From positions 310,352-374,351 of the forward strand of contig AZGY01000003.1 in assembly GCA_001636675.1 (NCBI GenBank): DNA of 64,000 bases. Reading direction: 5' to 3'. Under the pieces are notes generated by a model. The model was not told the DNA's origin and did not search any database. It was given only the letters and a program-made list of their open reading frames with translations. Below, piece by piece: positions 12,401-23,605 of this stretch (position 1 is its first letter; each line of letters begins with the position of its first letter). This DNA is from Moelleriella libera RCEF 2490. Taxonomy: Eukaryota; Ascomycota; Sordariomycetes; Hypocreales; Clavicipitaceae. A program made the position numbers and the translations under genes.

Positions 12401-14281
12401 CTTCAGGATGCAGCCCATTGGGGCGTCGGCGTTCTACAAGATGCCTTCATCGCGGAACTGACGAATCAGGCGCAAAGACTATGCCACAATCCCTCTTTTG
12501 ACCTTGCCGAAGCCCTTCGCCGGTGGGCCGGACAACCCTGGGAGGGATCTCGGTTAGTGCGTTTAATAGAACGCATCATCAAGGTCGTACAAAGAAATTG
12601 GTACAAGGAAATTTACTGGAATGGGCGAGTTATTAACGCATCTTACGCCAGACCGAAGCTACCACGAAATCTCGTAGTGCCGACTGCTCCCACTGTGCTT
12701 CCTTTCCACACCTTCACATGCCCTCTAACAGCGAGCCAGATCCGTGGTATCGCCCAGAGGAACGCACTCCGAATATCTTGTTCAACGTTGCGTTCCTCAT
12801 GGATGTCGGCGGCAATTTATCCCCCGCCCCCTCCCCCTAATCCACATCTCAACGTGGGTTATCTATCATCAGACTTTAACAATCATCCTCTGGCACATCT
12901 GTAGGTTTCTATCTGTCTCGATTTCAAATCCAAGTGATAGCAACGGCACAGCTCACTCTCTTTAGCATGCAATCTGCATTCGGGCTTCACAACCCTAGTC
13001 GTGTTCGAGCAATTTGTTACGCCACGACGCTGAGTGATGGATCTGTCCACCGACAGCAAATCGAACGAGAGGCACCCGTCTTTCGGGACGTTCATAAATG
13101 GTCTTCAGACCAACTAATTGATCAGATCAACAAGGACCATATTCACATCCTAGTCAACTTGAATGGCTATACTCGGGGCGCGCGCAACGAAATTTTCGCC
13201 GCCAGGCCAGCGCCAATTCAGATGTCGTTCATGGGGTTCGCAGGAACTCTCGGGGCCGAGTGGTGCGATTACATATTAGCCGACGAAACTGCCGTTCCAG
13301 CGTCCACTCTTCGTCCGTGGAGAGACAACACGACAATTGAAGGGGTATTCATCGACAACAACGAGACCGATGATGGCGAATGGATGTATTCAGAGAATGT
13401 GATATTCTGTCAGGATACGTTCTTCTGCTGTGACCATGCGCAATCCTGTGCCTCGGGAGAGAAAGGCATCACGTGGGACGAAACAGAGAGGCGAAGATGG
13501 CAGATGCGCAAGGAATTGTTCCCCACAATAGGTAACGAGGTCGTCATTCTGGGTAACTTCAATCAGCTGTATAAGGCAAGTACCTTCGCCGGCTGTTGAA
13601 ATCATTGCGGTCAGACCTAACGCTGGCGTTGCCCTTTTGAATTAGATTGACCCGACGACGTTTCGATCTTGGCTGCGAATTCTTGCTCGAGCTCCTCGAG
13701 CCGTGCTTTGGTTACTGCGCTTCCCTGACCCTGGTGAGAGTAATCTGCGCGCTACCGCATTGGCCTGGGCCGGTCCCGAAGTTGCTAGCCGCATCATATT
13801 CACGGACGTCGCTCCCAAGAGCCAGCACATTTCACGAGCTAGCGTTTGTGATTTGTTCCTCGATACGCCCGAATGTAATGCCCACACGACAGCTGCGGAC
13901 GTCTTGTGGTCCAGCACGCCGCTTCTGACTTTGCCTCGGTATCCTTATAAGATGTGCTCTCGAATGGCTGCTTCCATTTTGCGTGGTGCTCTACCTCGAA
14001 CTATAGAGGGTGAACAAGTCGCAGCCAGACTGATCACAGACTCTGAAGCGGAATATGAGCGAACGGCCATCGAATTAGCAAATGAATTGACGTATACTTG
14101 TACCGGAAATGAGCAATGTCGGGCTGTAGGGTTCTTGGCCGATATGCGAAGGCTACTATGGAATAGCAGGTGGCATTGCGGGCTTTTTGATACGCGTCGA
14201 TGGGTCGAGAATTTGGAGGCAGCCTACGATGAAGCATGGCAGAGGTGGATCTATGGTCAAGGCGGGGACATATTTCTTTGA
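9418..14281 (+). CDS. GT41 O-GlcNAc-transferase-like TPR glycosyltransferase, 1555 aa
   Basis: This is a glycosyltransferase family 41 protein of the O-GlcNAc transferase/SPINDLY type, expected to add a sugar from a nucleotide donor to Ser/Thr of intracellular proteins. Exons 9418-10907, 10969-12900, 12966-13575 and 13646-14281 total 4668 nt. About 440 residues of Pro/Ser/Gln-rich, probably disordered sequence precede a first TPR block (about 445-560). A second TPR block (about 820-920) contains LHTNLGSLLKDMGQLDLAIQ. The catalytic region (about 1120-1555) has VGYLSSDFNNHPLAHLMQS with the conserved His, HILVNLNGYTRGARNEIFA, and FNQLYK with the donor-binding Lys. The third intron is GC-AG. I start at ATG 9418; the frame is open further upstream without another ATG. 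Donor specificity (GlcNAc or fucose) is not certain from sequence alone. Confidence 0.93.
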
Positions 14282-15382
14282 AGAGTTTTGACGATGTGTG
14301 CGTACAAGGCACGATATGACGAAACGATGGAAACGATGATGATCTGAATAGCAAGCTTGCAGCGTTGATGACACGTTCTTGGGGTACCGAGTTCCTACCT
14401 AGCAGGAGCGCAGCCTGTGCCGTTCCCACAATCAATAAAGCTTTCTACCAGTCGTGTCATCATAATCCGTGCCCATCAGTATCGAACTTCACTGCACCCC
14501 CCAAAACAAGAGTATTTTCGAGGACGAAGTTTTACTTACCACGGGCACTGGACTTTTGAATCTCGTCTTATGCTAAAACGACACTACACCGCCCAGACTT
14601 TCAGACTGATCCAAGTGTCGAGTTCATCCTCTTAATATATGCCTACCTCTATGCACCTAGAGGCCGAGTTGTACCCTGTTTATGTTCGCCTGCCGAGGCT
14701 TCACTCAGAGCAGTGGTCGAGGCGTAGCAACATCCTGGTTACCCGAAATTGCCTACTGTCGCGCAGTCACTGAGAGACCGTTTAGATCATTCAGACAGCA
14801 AGCCAATACGAGTCTATGGCAAGGCATACGTACTTTCAGTGGATTCGAGAGAATCTCAATAAGATCAAATACGGTAATATGGGGGAAAGATCTCTGCCAG
14901 AGAAGTGTTCAGTTTTCAGTCGTTCCGAGTCTGGCTTCGGGGAGGGATATTAGGCCGCCTGACGTTCGGCATGTTAGTCCGCAATCATCAAGTGGCTCTG
15001 CTCCGCGGCTGAAAGACGCTGGCCGCAGAGTCTTTACATTCAGGCATATCGCTACCACGCCAGTTTGATTTTTATGTATCGCGTCGACGGTGGAGAGGGT
15101 ATCTTCTACTAGAAGCGAATATAGACTTTGGAGGCGTGCTGTTCCAATCCAAATGACTGTTTCGCGAATCTGCCAACTCATTGGCGTCGGCTATATCTAT
15201 GGGTCTCTCTCTTCCATTGGCAGTCTGACATCGCCGTCCGATCTCTAGCAAGTCAGATCAAGATAGCATCTGTCCCATTCTTGGCAAAGTATTGCTCAAA
15301 GGCTACCAATCTCGGACACTATACTAGCCTGCCAACTGGTTTTGAAAGGCCGTCGGCCTGGTGGCCCAGTACGCCACTTCAA
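14282..15382. other. Convergent spacer, GT41 gene / NDUFS5
   Basis: About 1.1 kb between two converging genes. Short open frames overlap on both strands with no recognisable protein. Small GGTACC and TACCTA words occur at 14389-14402 and 14640-14665. Confidence 0.45.
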
Positions 15383-15815
15383 CTAATTGGAGCTCAATAT
15401 CCTCTTCGTATCCTCTTCTTTCCCTAAGAGACCCAGACTTCTGATCTGCTTGGCGCTGGGCGCATCGTCTCGCGGCGTCGCTACCTCCGAGCGAGCAAGG
15501 GCGGCTTGCATTACCAACGTTCTCGCATGCTGCGACCATATTTAAGTGACATGATTGCGTTGCGTTACCAGTCCCGCTCACCTCTTTTCTATGATGCAAA
15601 CACTCGTAATAATCTTCCAGTACAGGGGAGCATTTCTTTTTGCCGGATATATCCTCTGCTGAGGTGTTCATGACATAGCAAGCCATGACCTCTTGCCAGA
15701 AAGGAAAACATCGTCCAATGCCTAAGCGCATGACAATTAGACGAGGCTCAGTGATCGATGTATCATTCAAGACTCGAATAAACTCACCTCCATGCATGCC
15801 AAAGCCAGATGCCAT
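15383..15815 (-). CDS. Complex I accessory subunit NDUFS5 (15 kDa, twin CX9C), 104 aa
   Basis: This encodes an NDUFS5-type accessory subunit of mitochondrial NADH:ubiquinone oxidoreductase on the intermembrane-space side. Reverse-strand exons 15815-15788, 15721-15582 and 15529-15383 sum to 315 nt. The twin CX9C signature is complete: CFPFWQEVMAC and CSPVLEDYYEC. The C-terminus reads DDAPSAKQIRSLGLLGK, as in other fungal members. Such CHCH proteins are normally oxidised by the Mia40 relay on import (family knowledge). All introns are GT-AG. It is divergent from the SEC39 gene. Confidence 0.92.
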
Positions 15816-16659
15816 GGTGCGTCAATCAATCACGGGCGTGATCTGCGCTCTGTTCCTTGTCGGTTGGTTATTGGAGCTCGTCTGCAAGAAGACCTCCGCT
15901 GCGTCTCATGCGGCTGACTAAGCTATCAAGGGGGCGGCATTAACGCACGCTACCCACCCTATACACGCGCGATCCAATGAATATCCCCTGCCTCGGGTGT
16001 TTACTTAATACCTGCTATGTAGGTATTAGGCACCTAAGGAAGGGCTAATACTCTTTTATCTAGTAAGTCTAGACCTAGTAAATAGTTATTCAAGATACCT
16101 ATTTGTAAGTATTCACGTAGTAAAAAACTTTTAAGTAAGCTGTATATGTTTAACACCTATATATCATTAAATAGATTTTTTCACAAAATTATAATTATCC
16201 CTACATTTAGTATTTAGGCCCGTAGACGTTTGGCTTAAGCTTTAGCCACTACTTATAAGTATAAGCATTATTATTAGCAAATATAAAGAATATTATAGGC
16301 GTTTTTAGGTTATTATACGCTTGTTAGTTCCCCTAGCTTTTCTAGTTATAAATTCACACTTTTTATATTTTTTTGTTCCTCGTTTAACCCTTAAACACGC
16401 GCAAGGAAGTAGCCAGGCCTCGAGATATTGTTAAATGCATAACGCTAGAGAAAGCTGACAAAGCACACTGTACATTGAAGCCTCCTAATATTTGGCCGAT
16501 AGGTACCCAAGTACCTACTCCAGACAACCACGACGCGAGGACCATAACCCTGAAGAGCTCGTCCTTCTCGGGGTTTTCAGCAACCCTCGCCATGTCATCT
16601 TGCAACAATCTTTTCCTTCCCATACTAGTCTAATTTTTCAAAGGCAGCGGCACTGCGCA
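15816..16659. other. Divergent spacer, NDUFS5 / SEC39, containing an AT-rich island
   Basis: The spacer carries both promoters. Its middle (16010-16385) is far more AT-rich than the surroundings; see the separate entry. A short TACCT/AGGTA cluster lies at its left edge (16008-16036) and another at about 16500-16520. Confidence 0.5.
16010..16385. repeat. AT-rich island, probable RIP-degraded repeat relic
   Basis: The sequence changes abruptly to AT-rich DNA dominated by TA dinucleotides (for example CTTATAAGTATAAGCATTAT near 16252-16271) with few intact codons and no open frame. This composition is what repeat-induced point mutation leaves behind in Pezizomycotina. No terminal repeats or target-site duplications could be identified, so the parent element is unknown. 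Confidence 0.55.
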
Positions 16660-19438
16660 ATGGCCTCCCATTCGCGTGCCAAAGTATTGCTTCTGGCTGT
16701 GCACCTGGCTTCTCATGCCGATACGAGCAGCTTCGTCGCCTTGGCTGGCTCAAATAGCCCAGTCCTCAATAATGAACTCACGCTGCGCATTCTTTTGACG
16801 TACTTGCCCGAAACTGTCAACCCATCGACCTACGCAGACTTCTTAGCCGTCCTTGCCAAGCCATGCTCAACACAGCGATCTCCCCATGAATTGAACTTTT
16901 CGCCAGTTGAAGGATTGTCGGAGGACCAAGCAAGGAAGAAATTAAGGAAATTGCGCTTAATGCCTTTCTCGTGCTCAGATGTTCATCAGACCGCGGGACA
17001 TGATGCAGTCGGTCGTTTTCTCATTACCAGAGCTCGTCTCATGCATTCTGAAGCTGGACTTCTGACACAGATAATGGATCTCTTACTCCCTTTCATTCAT
17101 CATTACGTGGCTCTATACGAATGGACTGCATGTACTGTCATTCCGTACATCAGGAAAAATCTGCGGCGCGGAACGCGCACCCCATATGAAGGCTCCTTGC
17201 TCGACTTTGAGAAGCTGACGGACCGCCAAGCGAGCGAGTATTTTCTCGCCTCATCAAACTTCTCCTCTTTGAATAAACACGAAGAAATCGACTACGCTCT
17301 CCGCCATATCATTGGTCCGTGGGTGTATCACTCCAAACGTTGGAAAGAGGCATCATGCAATGACTCTACCGAGACATCTGCAGTAGCCTGCGACGGATGG
17401 GAGCATGTCCTTCAATGGCTGGTGGCTTCTGCTCCCTCGTCATGGGATATTGTGCTTCCAGCAATAAAAGCTTGGAATGGCCCAGGTGAAGTCGAGTTTG
17501 CTCACGGGATCAGCGTCCAGCTGCCTCAATCCCGCCTGGATTATCTACGCCAGACATATGCAAGGATGACATTGGCCTGTGTATTTGTCGTCCAAGAGAC
17601 ATCGCTTGACTGCCTGCGGGAGTCGTTTGCAGTCTTGGCTAACTCGAGGTCAAATAATTCTCCAAATTGCCTGGGATTGCCATCTCTTGAGGATGTCCTT
17701 TCAACGCTACCTGATATCCCCACAGATGCCGATCAATATGTTCAAAGCGATAGTGTTTCATTGTCTTTGCGTCATGGTCTACTGAACCAGGACAACCCGT
17801 TGACGAAAGCTAATGAACATTCGCTGTGGATCTCAATTGGACTCACACTTAGCGCCTACATATTGACATTCCACGGCTCACCAACTTCAGTGAGGCGAGT
17901 GGGGGACCTTAAGTTTCGCCGCGATGCTCGAGACCAGAAGTCTGAGGTTCTAAAATTCCTGCACGCCATCCGTACACTTGTTGATACCAAGGATGATGGC
18001 TACCTGCGGCAGTCACGAAACCAACTGCTATGGCTACGGCACTGGGGCAATAACAATACCCGCACTGGAAGGGGCATTTTCGGACTTATTGATGACCTCG
18101 TCATCGAAACAGAATTCCTGAAGTTGCTGCTCTCTGTTGATCGTACGTGTATTGTTGCATGCGTCATACTCAAGCTTACAGCGATTCTGCAGGCTATGAG
18201 CTGGCAAGAAGCCTATATGGTGACAAATTCCACCGAGTTCTTTCAGAGGATGCCCTCCGAGAGACAATCTATCAGACAGCCTTGGCGGCATTCGACAACG
18301 CCTCAGATTTTGGCGAAAATTGTACAGGTCTCAGCAGATGTGAAAAAATGTCAGTTCGCCGTCAAGATGACTATCTGTCCGACTAACTTCTTACAGCATA
18401 CACACTTTCGACATTTCCTCCCCCGCACTCCATCAGGTTGAGGCATTTATGAAAGCTGCACGTGCCCTGAGCAATTACCAATTACTCCTGAAGCAAGGGG
18501 AGCCATTTAGCCCCGTTGTTCTTCGAGTACATTCCGATCCCATTTCAATCATCGGAAAAGTACTTGAACAGAACCCTTGTGCGTATTCGCGGCTCCCCGA
18601 ATTTCTGGAGACTGGAAAGCACATCGTCAGAGCCAGGTCCATATCCCAAAGCAATTTTCGATCTCAGAGAAAAGATGTGATGGATTTCCACGAATCGGAC
18701 ATGATCATCGCGGAGAAACGCATCACCGCGATGTGCATTTCGGCAGCTCTGGACGAAGATGATTTTGAAACGGCCTACTCATACGTCGCCAATCGTCTCA
18801 GTAACCTGGCCCACGGTCGCACTATCACAGATGAATGGTCATGGAAGGCTGCCGTGCGAGCCGGTCAGTATTTACGCACATCGAAATCACAACAACCGAC
18901 ACATCTCGGCACCGGAAATGGTAATCTGGATATTAGACATCTCCAGCAACGTCTAGATTGTCTCGCAACTGCTTTACGGGTAGCACCTACGGACCAGATT
19001 CAAGTGATATTGAAGGGCTATCGAAGATGCGAAGAGCAATTGGACTCTCTAATCGGGGAGCAAGCAGCCAATGAGGATTATTGGGACAATGGAATTGAAG
19101 CCAGGGATCCATCAGGGGGTTTGCTTCGCCCAATGCTGATGGGTCAACCCCAGAACGGAGATCCCAATGCCAAGTCTGTAGCACGCCAAACCGAAGAGGC
19201 ACCCATGACTCTGTTTGATCTTTCTCGTGCGACTGCGCGTGCAGCTCGGAAAAACCTGACGATCATACCAAGTTTGAACAGAATGACTGGATCCGAGATG
19301 ACTACTGACCAGGTCAATACGGAGGCCCCACGGCAATCTACAAGACGTCGAGATCAGCTTCGAGAGGCGGCAACCGGAACATTGGTCTCGGGCGTCGGGT
19401 GGCTCATTGGGGCCAATGCAAACCCAAGTGACACATAA
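16660..19438 (+). CDS. Sec39-domain protein (Dsl1 tether / NBAS-like), 893 aa, three exons
   Basis: I assign this to the Sec39 family, subunits of the Dsl1 tethering complex that receives Golgi-to-ER COPI vesicles at the ER. Exons 16660-18142, 18193-18349 and 18397-19438 sum to 2682 nt in one frame. The N-terminus reads HSRAKVLLLAVHLASHADTS, then ELTLRILLTYLPETVNPSTY, the typical helical opening of fungal Sec39-domain proteins. The rest is alpha-helical without TM segments. The second junction uses donor GTCAGT at 18350 and acceptor at 18396; without it the frame breaks. The in-frame stretch from 16492 is open but ATG 16660 matches the family start best. Family assignment is from overall resemblance rather than a short motif. 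Confidence 0.8.
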
Positions 19439-20730
19439 TTCATTTTTAGGAAAGAAAGTCCAGCACCAACAGCTTTCCATGTCTAGGCAATGAGTCATTT
19501 GCCTACATAATGCGAGCAGTTTCGTGGAAGAGGGCGAACGCTGATCGATATCATAAAGCTTTTGCGGCAACATAGTCATATTTTGTCTAAGATTCCCCGC
19601 CATATCTTAAACCTTATCTGCTCTATTTACGCGGGCAAACCCGACGTTTCGGATTATAATACATCTACGAAGCTCAAATTTGTATGGCCCACGTCGCAAG
19701 TACTCGTTGACTGCTGCGAGTGTACGGAGAACTTGAAATCTTGGCGGATGACCTCGTGACAAGATATACCTAATCTCGGTAGACCTCAAGTCGGTGAGGT
19801 CATCGAACTCAGCCAGAGCGACAAATGACGTTCGAACGGAATGATCAGTGGGGGTCAACCGGGAAAACAAGTTGCAGCCTTGTCATGTATCGCTCCGAGA
19901 AAGCCCTGTATTTGATGCTTCAAACCAATTGCTTCCGGGCACGATCAGGGTATTTGCTGGGCCTTGCCGATCGTTTCAGTGAGAGAAGATGGGAAAGGGA
20001 GAGGCAAAGGCGGAGACAAAGAATGTAAGCTGGCGGACTGTCGACACGCGCTTCTACTTCGCCTTTAACAAGTTAGCGAAAGATCAGAAAATGAAACACG
20101 CGCGATTCTAGAAGTATGTCATGTAAGATGATACCCAGACCTCCTTCACGTCGTGGTATTATTACCAATCGCACGCAAGGTGTCGCTGCGTGCACCGAGA
20201 CATAATGACAGAAAACGACGCGGTCGCTTTTGCATTCATGAGACACGCGGAGATACCATCCTGCTCGTGTATGTTCGTAATGATGACGGAAAATCACGTG
20301 CTGGATTTGTCTCTCTCGGCGAAGGTGGCATATTCACGATTCATCTTTCGAATTACCGAACGAAGGCGCATCAATATAGCGTGCTCTCTAAACGTCTTCT
20401 GATTCTGGACATCGATAGTTGTGGTCCACTGAGCCCGGCAAGGCCATGGTGGAAGTTGATACTGATGATATTGATACATGCAGCTGCAAAGCAGCATACG
20501 TGGTCGAATGCGACTTTTTGCATATTAGGTTTATTGGGCCAACTGCCGAGGCCAGGGACTGTGGAGGGTGTCGCGCTGTCATAGCTACCAAGTCTGTCGT
20601 GTAATTTGACGATGATGAAGCGAATGCTCCTGCAAAGATGCGATTGCTGCCACGTCTTGTCCATCGACGAACAGTTGCCGCATATGACCTGTAAGGCAGT
20701 ACAAAAAGTGACAAGGGACAAATACTGAAT
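19439..20730. other. Spacer downstream of the SEC39 gene
   Basis: Several mutually overlapping short frames exist on both strands but none has a recognisable motif, a convincing splice pattern or composition like the neighbours. I see no supported gene. Confidence 0.4.
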
Positions 20731-21030
20731 ATGGCCAGAAAGTATCGAGGCGTCGACAGCAAGGTGCGAAGGGGGCAGCGAAAAGCGACTCGAAAGAAGA
20801 GAAAAACACCAAGGATGATAGTAACACAAGACGAGACCAAAAAAATCTTCATCTACCCCGGAGATCGACGGAATCAGGATTTCGCTCATGTGAGGATGCC
20901 GTCAGATATCCTAAATAACTGGGATTGGCACAATCCACAGACTTCAGCAAACATGGCAAAGATCGTCGGGGCTGGCAAGTTGTTTCCACAAGGTACCAAG
21001 ATGAAACTGCCTCTGTCCGTGAACTCATAA
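20731..21030 (+). CDS. Small basic hypothetical protein, 99 aa (tentative)
   Basis: An intact ATG-started frame begins MARKYRGVDSKVRRGQRK and is very basic over its first 30 residues, with a more neutral second half containing NNWDWHNPQTSANMAKIVG. I do not recognise it. The only support is an intact ATG-stop frame and its skewed, nucleic-acid-binding-like N-terminus. It ends 63 bases before the stop codon of the converging Tra2-like gene, so it could also be antisense 3' UTR. Low confidence. Confidence 0.22.
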   Translation: MARKYRGVDSKVRRGQRKATRKKRKTPRMIVTQDETKKIFIYPGDRRNQDFAHVRMPSDILNNWDWHNPQTSANMAKIVGAGKLFPQGTKMKLPLSVNS

Positions 21031-21093
21031 TGGTGAAAGCAGGATGCCGAGTCATCGCGCGGACGAGTCAGCCCCTGTAAACGTTAGCTTTTT

Positions 21094-22349
21094 CTATGGC
21101 GATGGCGCTGCGTGTCTCGAACCTCCGTACGCATCACGAGTTTCGGATCGTGAAGCCGTATCTCCATAGCTAGAGCCTCCGGCTACGGCATCTCTTTCTC
21201 TTGGAGCACCACGCTCTGCTTGTCGTTCATACCGATCACGCTCATATCCACCAGCGCCACCGCGAGATCCATATCGGTCGCGATCCTCGCGTCCCCCATA
21301 ACGCTCTCGACCGTAGTAGTCGTCGCGATCCCGGCGCTCGTACCCTCCCCGCTCATTCTCACGGGAGTAGCTGCGATCATCGTAGCGACGGTCATCCCTG
21401 TAGCCTCCACGGTCATAAGTGCGATCGTGACTCCCACGCTCGTATCCACGATCCTCATGTCTGCGATCGTAGTTGCGCTCGTAGCCGCGATATCGATAGG
21501 AATCATCACGTCCATAGCCACCGGCACCTCCATAACCGCCACGTCGGCGGTCATCAAAGCGAGGTCTCGGATCTAAAATTCTCATTAGTTCTTCGAGATG
21601 ATCCAGAATCACAGCTCGGTTTATCCAACTTGCCTCGTTTTGGGGGTCCAAAGTATTTACCGGGGGTCGGTGTCCGTGGCCGAGCCCGGCGTGCCTTTTC
21701 AATACTCAGGGTCCGGCCGTCAATCTGTTCGCCTTGAAGGCCTTCCTTCGCAGCTTCAGCCTGCTCCGAAGTCACCATCTTCACGAATCCAAATCCACGG
21801 GACTCTTTGGTGTGAGGATCGCGCATGATCTGGCATTTTTCAACGTCTCCATACTTCTCAAACATTTTGGAGACTTCTGCCTCAGTCAGGCGAGGGTGAA
21901 TGCCAGTGACGAAGAGGTTGGATCCAGGATTTACGGCGCCGTCATCATCGTCGTCCTTGTGGCCAACAGAAACTTTAGACAATCTAGAACATCATGTGTG
22001 CTCATAGTCAGCAAGGACACGACCGTATTTCTTTCCTTTCCATTCAAAAGTCCCAATATTGAAAAAAAGGATGCTCACGCTTCGGCATTTCCATTCGGAG
22101 AGGCAGATCGACGACGCCCCCCGTCATTATCGTCGCGAATGGGTCGCGGGGATGCACTCCTATTGTCGCGATCGTATCGCGAGGCATCATCTGGTATTGC
22201 AGAACGAGTCAGTGAGACTAGACAGCCCTGCGTAGAATATGTCGCCGAATTCATTTTCGTCTCGTCGATGGCGCTAGGGTTTTGGGGGCAAACAAACCAT
22301 CGTAGCGATCACCGCCTTCAGCCTCGTAATCCATCGAAGTAGTGGCCAT
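21094..22349 (-). CDS. Tra2-like RRM/SR RNA-binding protein, 330 aa, four exons
   Basis: This is a single-RRM protein with an RD/RY/GGY-rich tail, resembling Transformer-2-type splicing regulators. Reverse-strand exons 22349-22298, 22190-22079, 21983-21634 and 21572-21094 sum to 993 nt. RNP2 (LFVTGI, 78-83) and RNP1 (RGFGFVKM, 117-124) are intact. An SASPRP/SASPNG segment precedes the RRM, and from about residue 170 the tail is a low-complexity run of Arg, Asp, Tyr and Gly. The third intron (21633-21573) must start with GC (CGAG|GCAAGT) to join GPPKR to DPRPRFDDRRRGG; the nearest GT donor breaks the frame. Function in splicing is inferred from family. Confidence 0.88.
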
Positions 22350-23605
22350 GAATGCGTCTGCGGTCCGATTGAGAAGGAGCGCCTTGTCTTCAATGTGATC
22401 CGAAGAGGTAGTGGACCGGCGAATGGCGATATGTTTGCGAATTCGGATGCGGGCGAGTGAGTCAAAGAGAAGACAGGTGTGCAAGTAAGAGTGCGAGAAG
22501 AAAAAATACTACCGGCAGGCGACGTCAACTTCCGCTAAGCAGCGCAAACACGCTGGCGCCCGATGATTAGGCGGGCAGCCATACATGATCCACCTTGGCT
22601 AACCCTTAAGCACCTGGTTCGTGATTGGTCCTGGTCATTGACTTGAGGCTGGTTACCTCGGCTAGGTACCTGCTAGGAACCTAAGGTGCCTATAATACCT
22701 ACCAACCTTGGTAAGTAGACATTAAATGGGTGGGTAACTACCAAGTACCTGGTAGTAGACCTATGGCACGCATATCCAGCAGCATGGCCAAGGAACGGTT
22801 GGGAGCTTCATCAAGACGTAAATTCTCCCACGAGTATTTTCCCCCCCTTTCCCCCAAGAGGAGTTTAGTAGCAATCGCTCGACGTCTGCAAGGGAAGGGA
22901 GTCTTTTTCAGCGGTGAGCTCGGTCTATCAACATACGCTGTAATTCACTCACAATGCATGCAAGCTCTCGTTTCGTGTCGTCGTTTACCGTTAGATGGCT
23001 CGTCTGTTTGAGAGGAATGTTGCAAATATCAGTGAATGACTCTCGACGAGCACCTCCCCTCACACTCAATTTTGCGAACCCTCCGACCTACCTAGAATGG
23101 AGATCGCAACTTGAGGTACCCGACGTATGTGGTTGCGGGCCCGCTCAATTACTGCGTTCTATTGCCTGCGTTCGAGCTCAACCGGAGAGTTTGGACCAAT
23201 GCCAAACTGCCCCAATAACAAAGGCCGAGCTTCTAGCTGTACCTGCTTTGTACTAAACACATACTTGTGATACCTCAATTACTTGATCGCTCTTCATGCG
23301 TCCCTGCTCCTTGACAGACTACAAGCCTTTGAGATACGCAAATAGAGAAAACATGATGCCAATGACACTTACTCTGCAGTATTACTGTCGAAAGCTGGCT
23401 CTTGAGCTCGCCCTGACCCAGCTCGGAGCCACTGGAGTAAAGTTGATGGACCACGCAAAGACCTCTCATTGACGCTTAGATTCCGTTGCCCTTTCGTTCA
23501 GCCTTGTGCGGCAGCATTCATTGATGATACAAAGCCCTAATCGAGAGCCCAGTGAACAGTATGAGAGATATTTAACGATGATGTCCAATTTACGCGCCCT
23601 CTTTT
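22350..23605. other. Spacer between the Tra2-like gene and NAA20
   Basis: No gene is supported. TACCTA/AGGTA words cluster at 22660-22765. Remaining short frames (for example reverse 23469-23275) show no recognisable product. Confidence 0.45.
22660..22765. repeat. TACCTA/AGGTA tract
   Basis: CTAGGTACCTGCTAGGAACC near 22662 is followed by AATACCTACCAACCTTGGTA and ACCAAGTACCTGGTAGTAG, forming several short imperfect palindromes about 20 bp long. They belong to the same dispersed class as those near 8.8 and 46.2 kb. Confidence 0.55.

Noticed and set aside
16492..16659. In-frame extension of the Sec39-domain gene upstream of ATG 16660
   Set aside because: The added sequence lacks family similarity, and ATG 16660 gives the typical N-terminus.
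20371..20889. 172-codon reverse frame overlapping the small basic ORF
   Set aside because: Shadow-like, Cys/Ser-rich sequence without a domain, with a second overlapping reverse frame of equal length.
21201..21737. Long plus-strand frames (178 and 118 codons) over the Tra2-like gene
   Set aside because: They are antisense shadows of the low-complexity RD/RY-rich tail.
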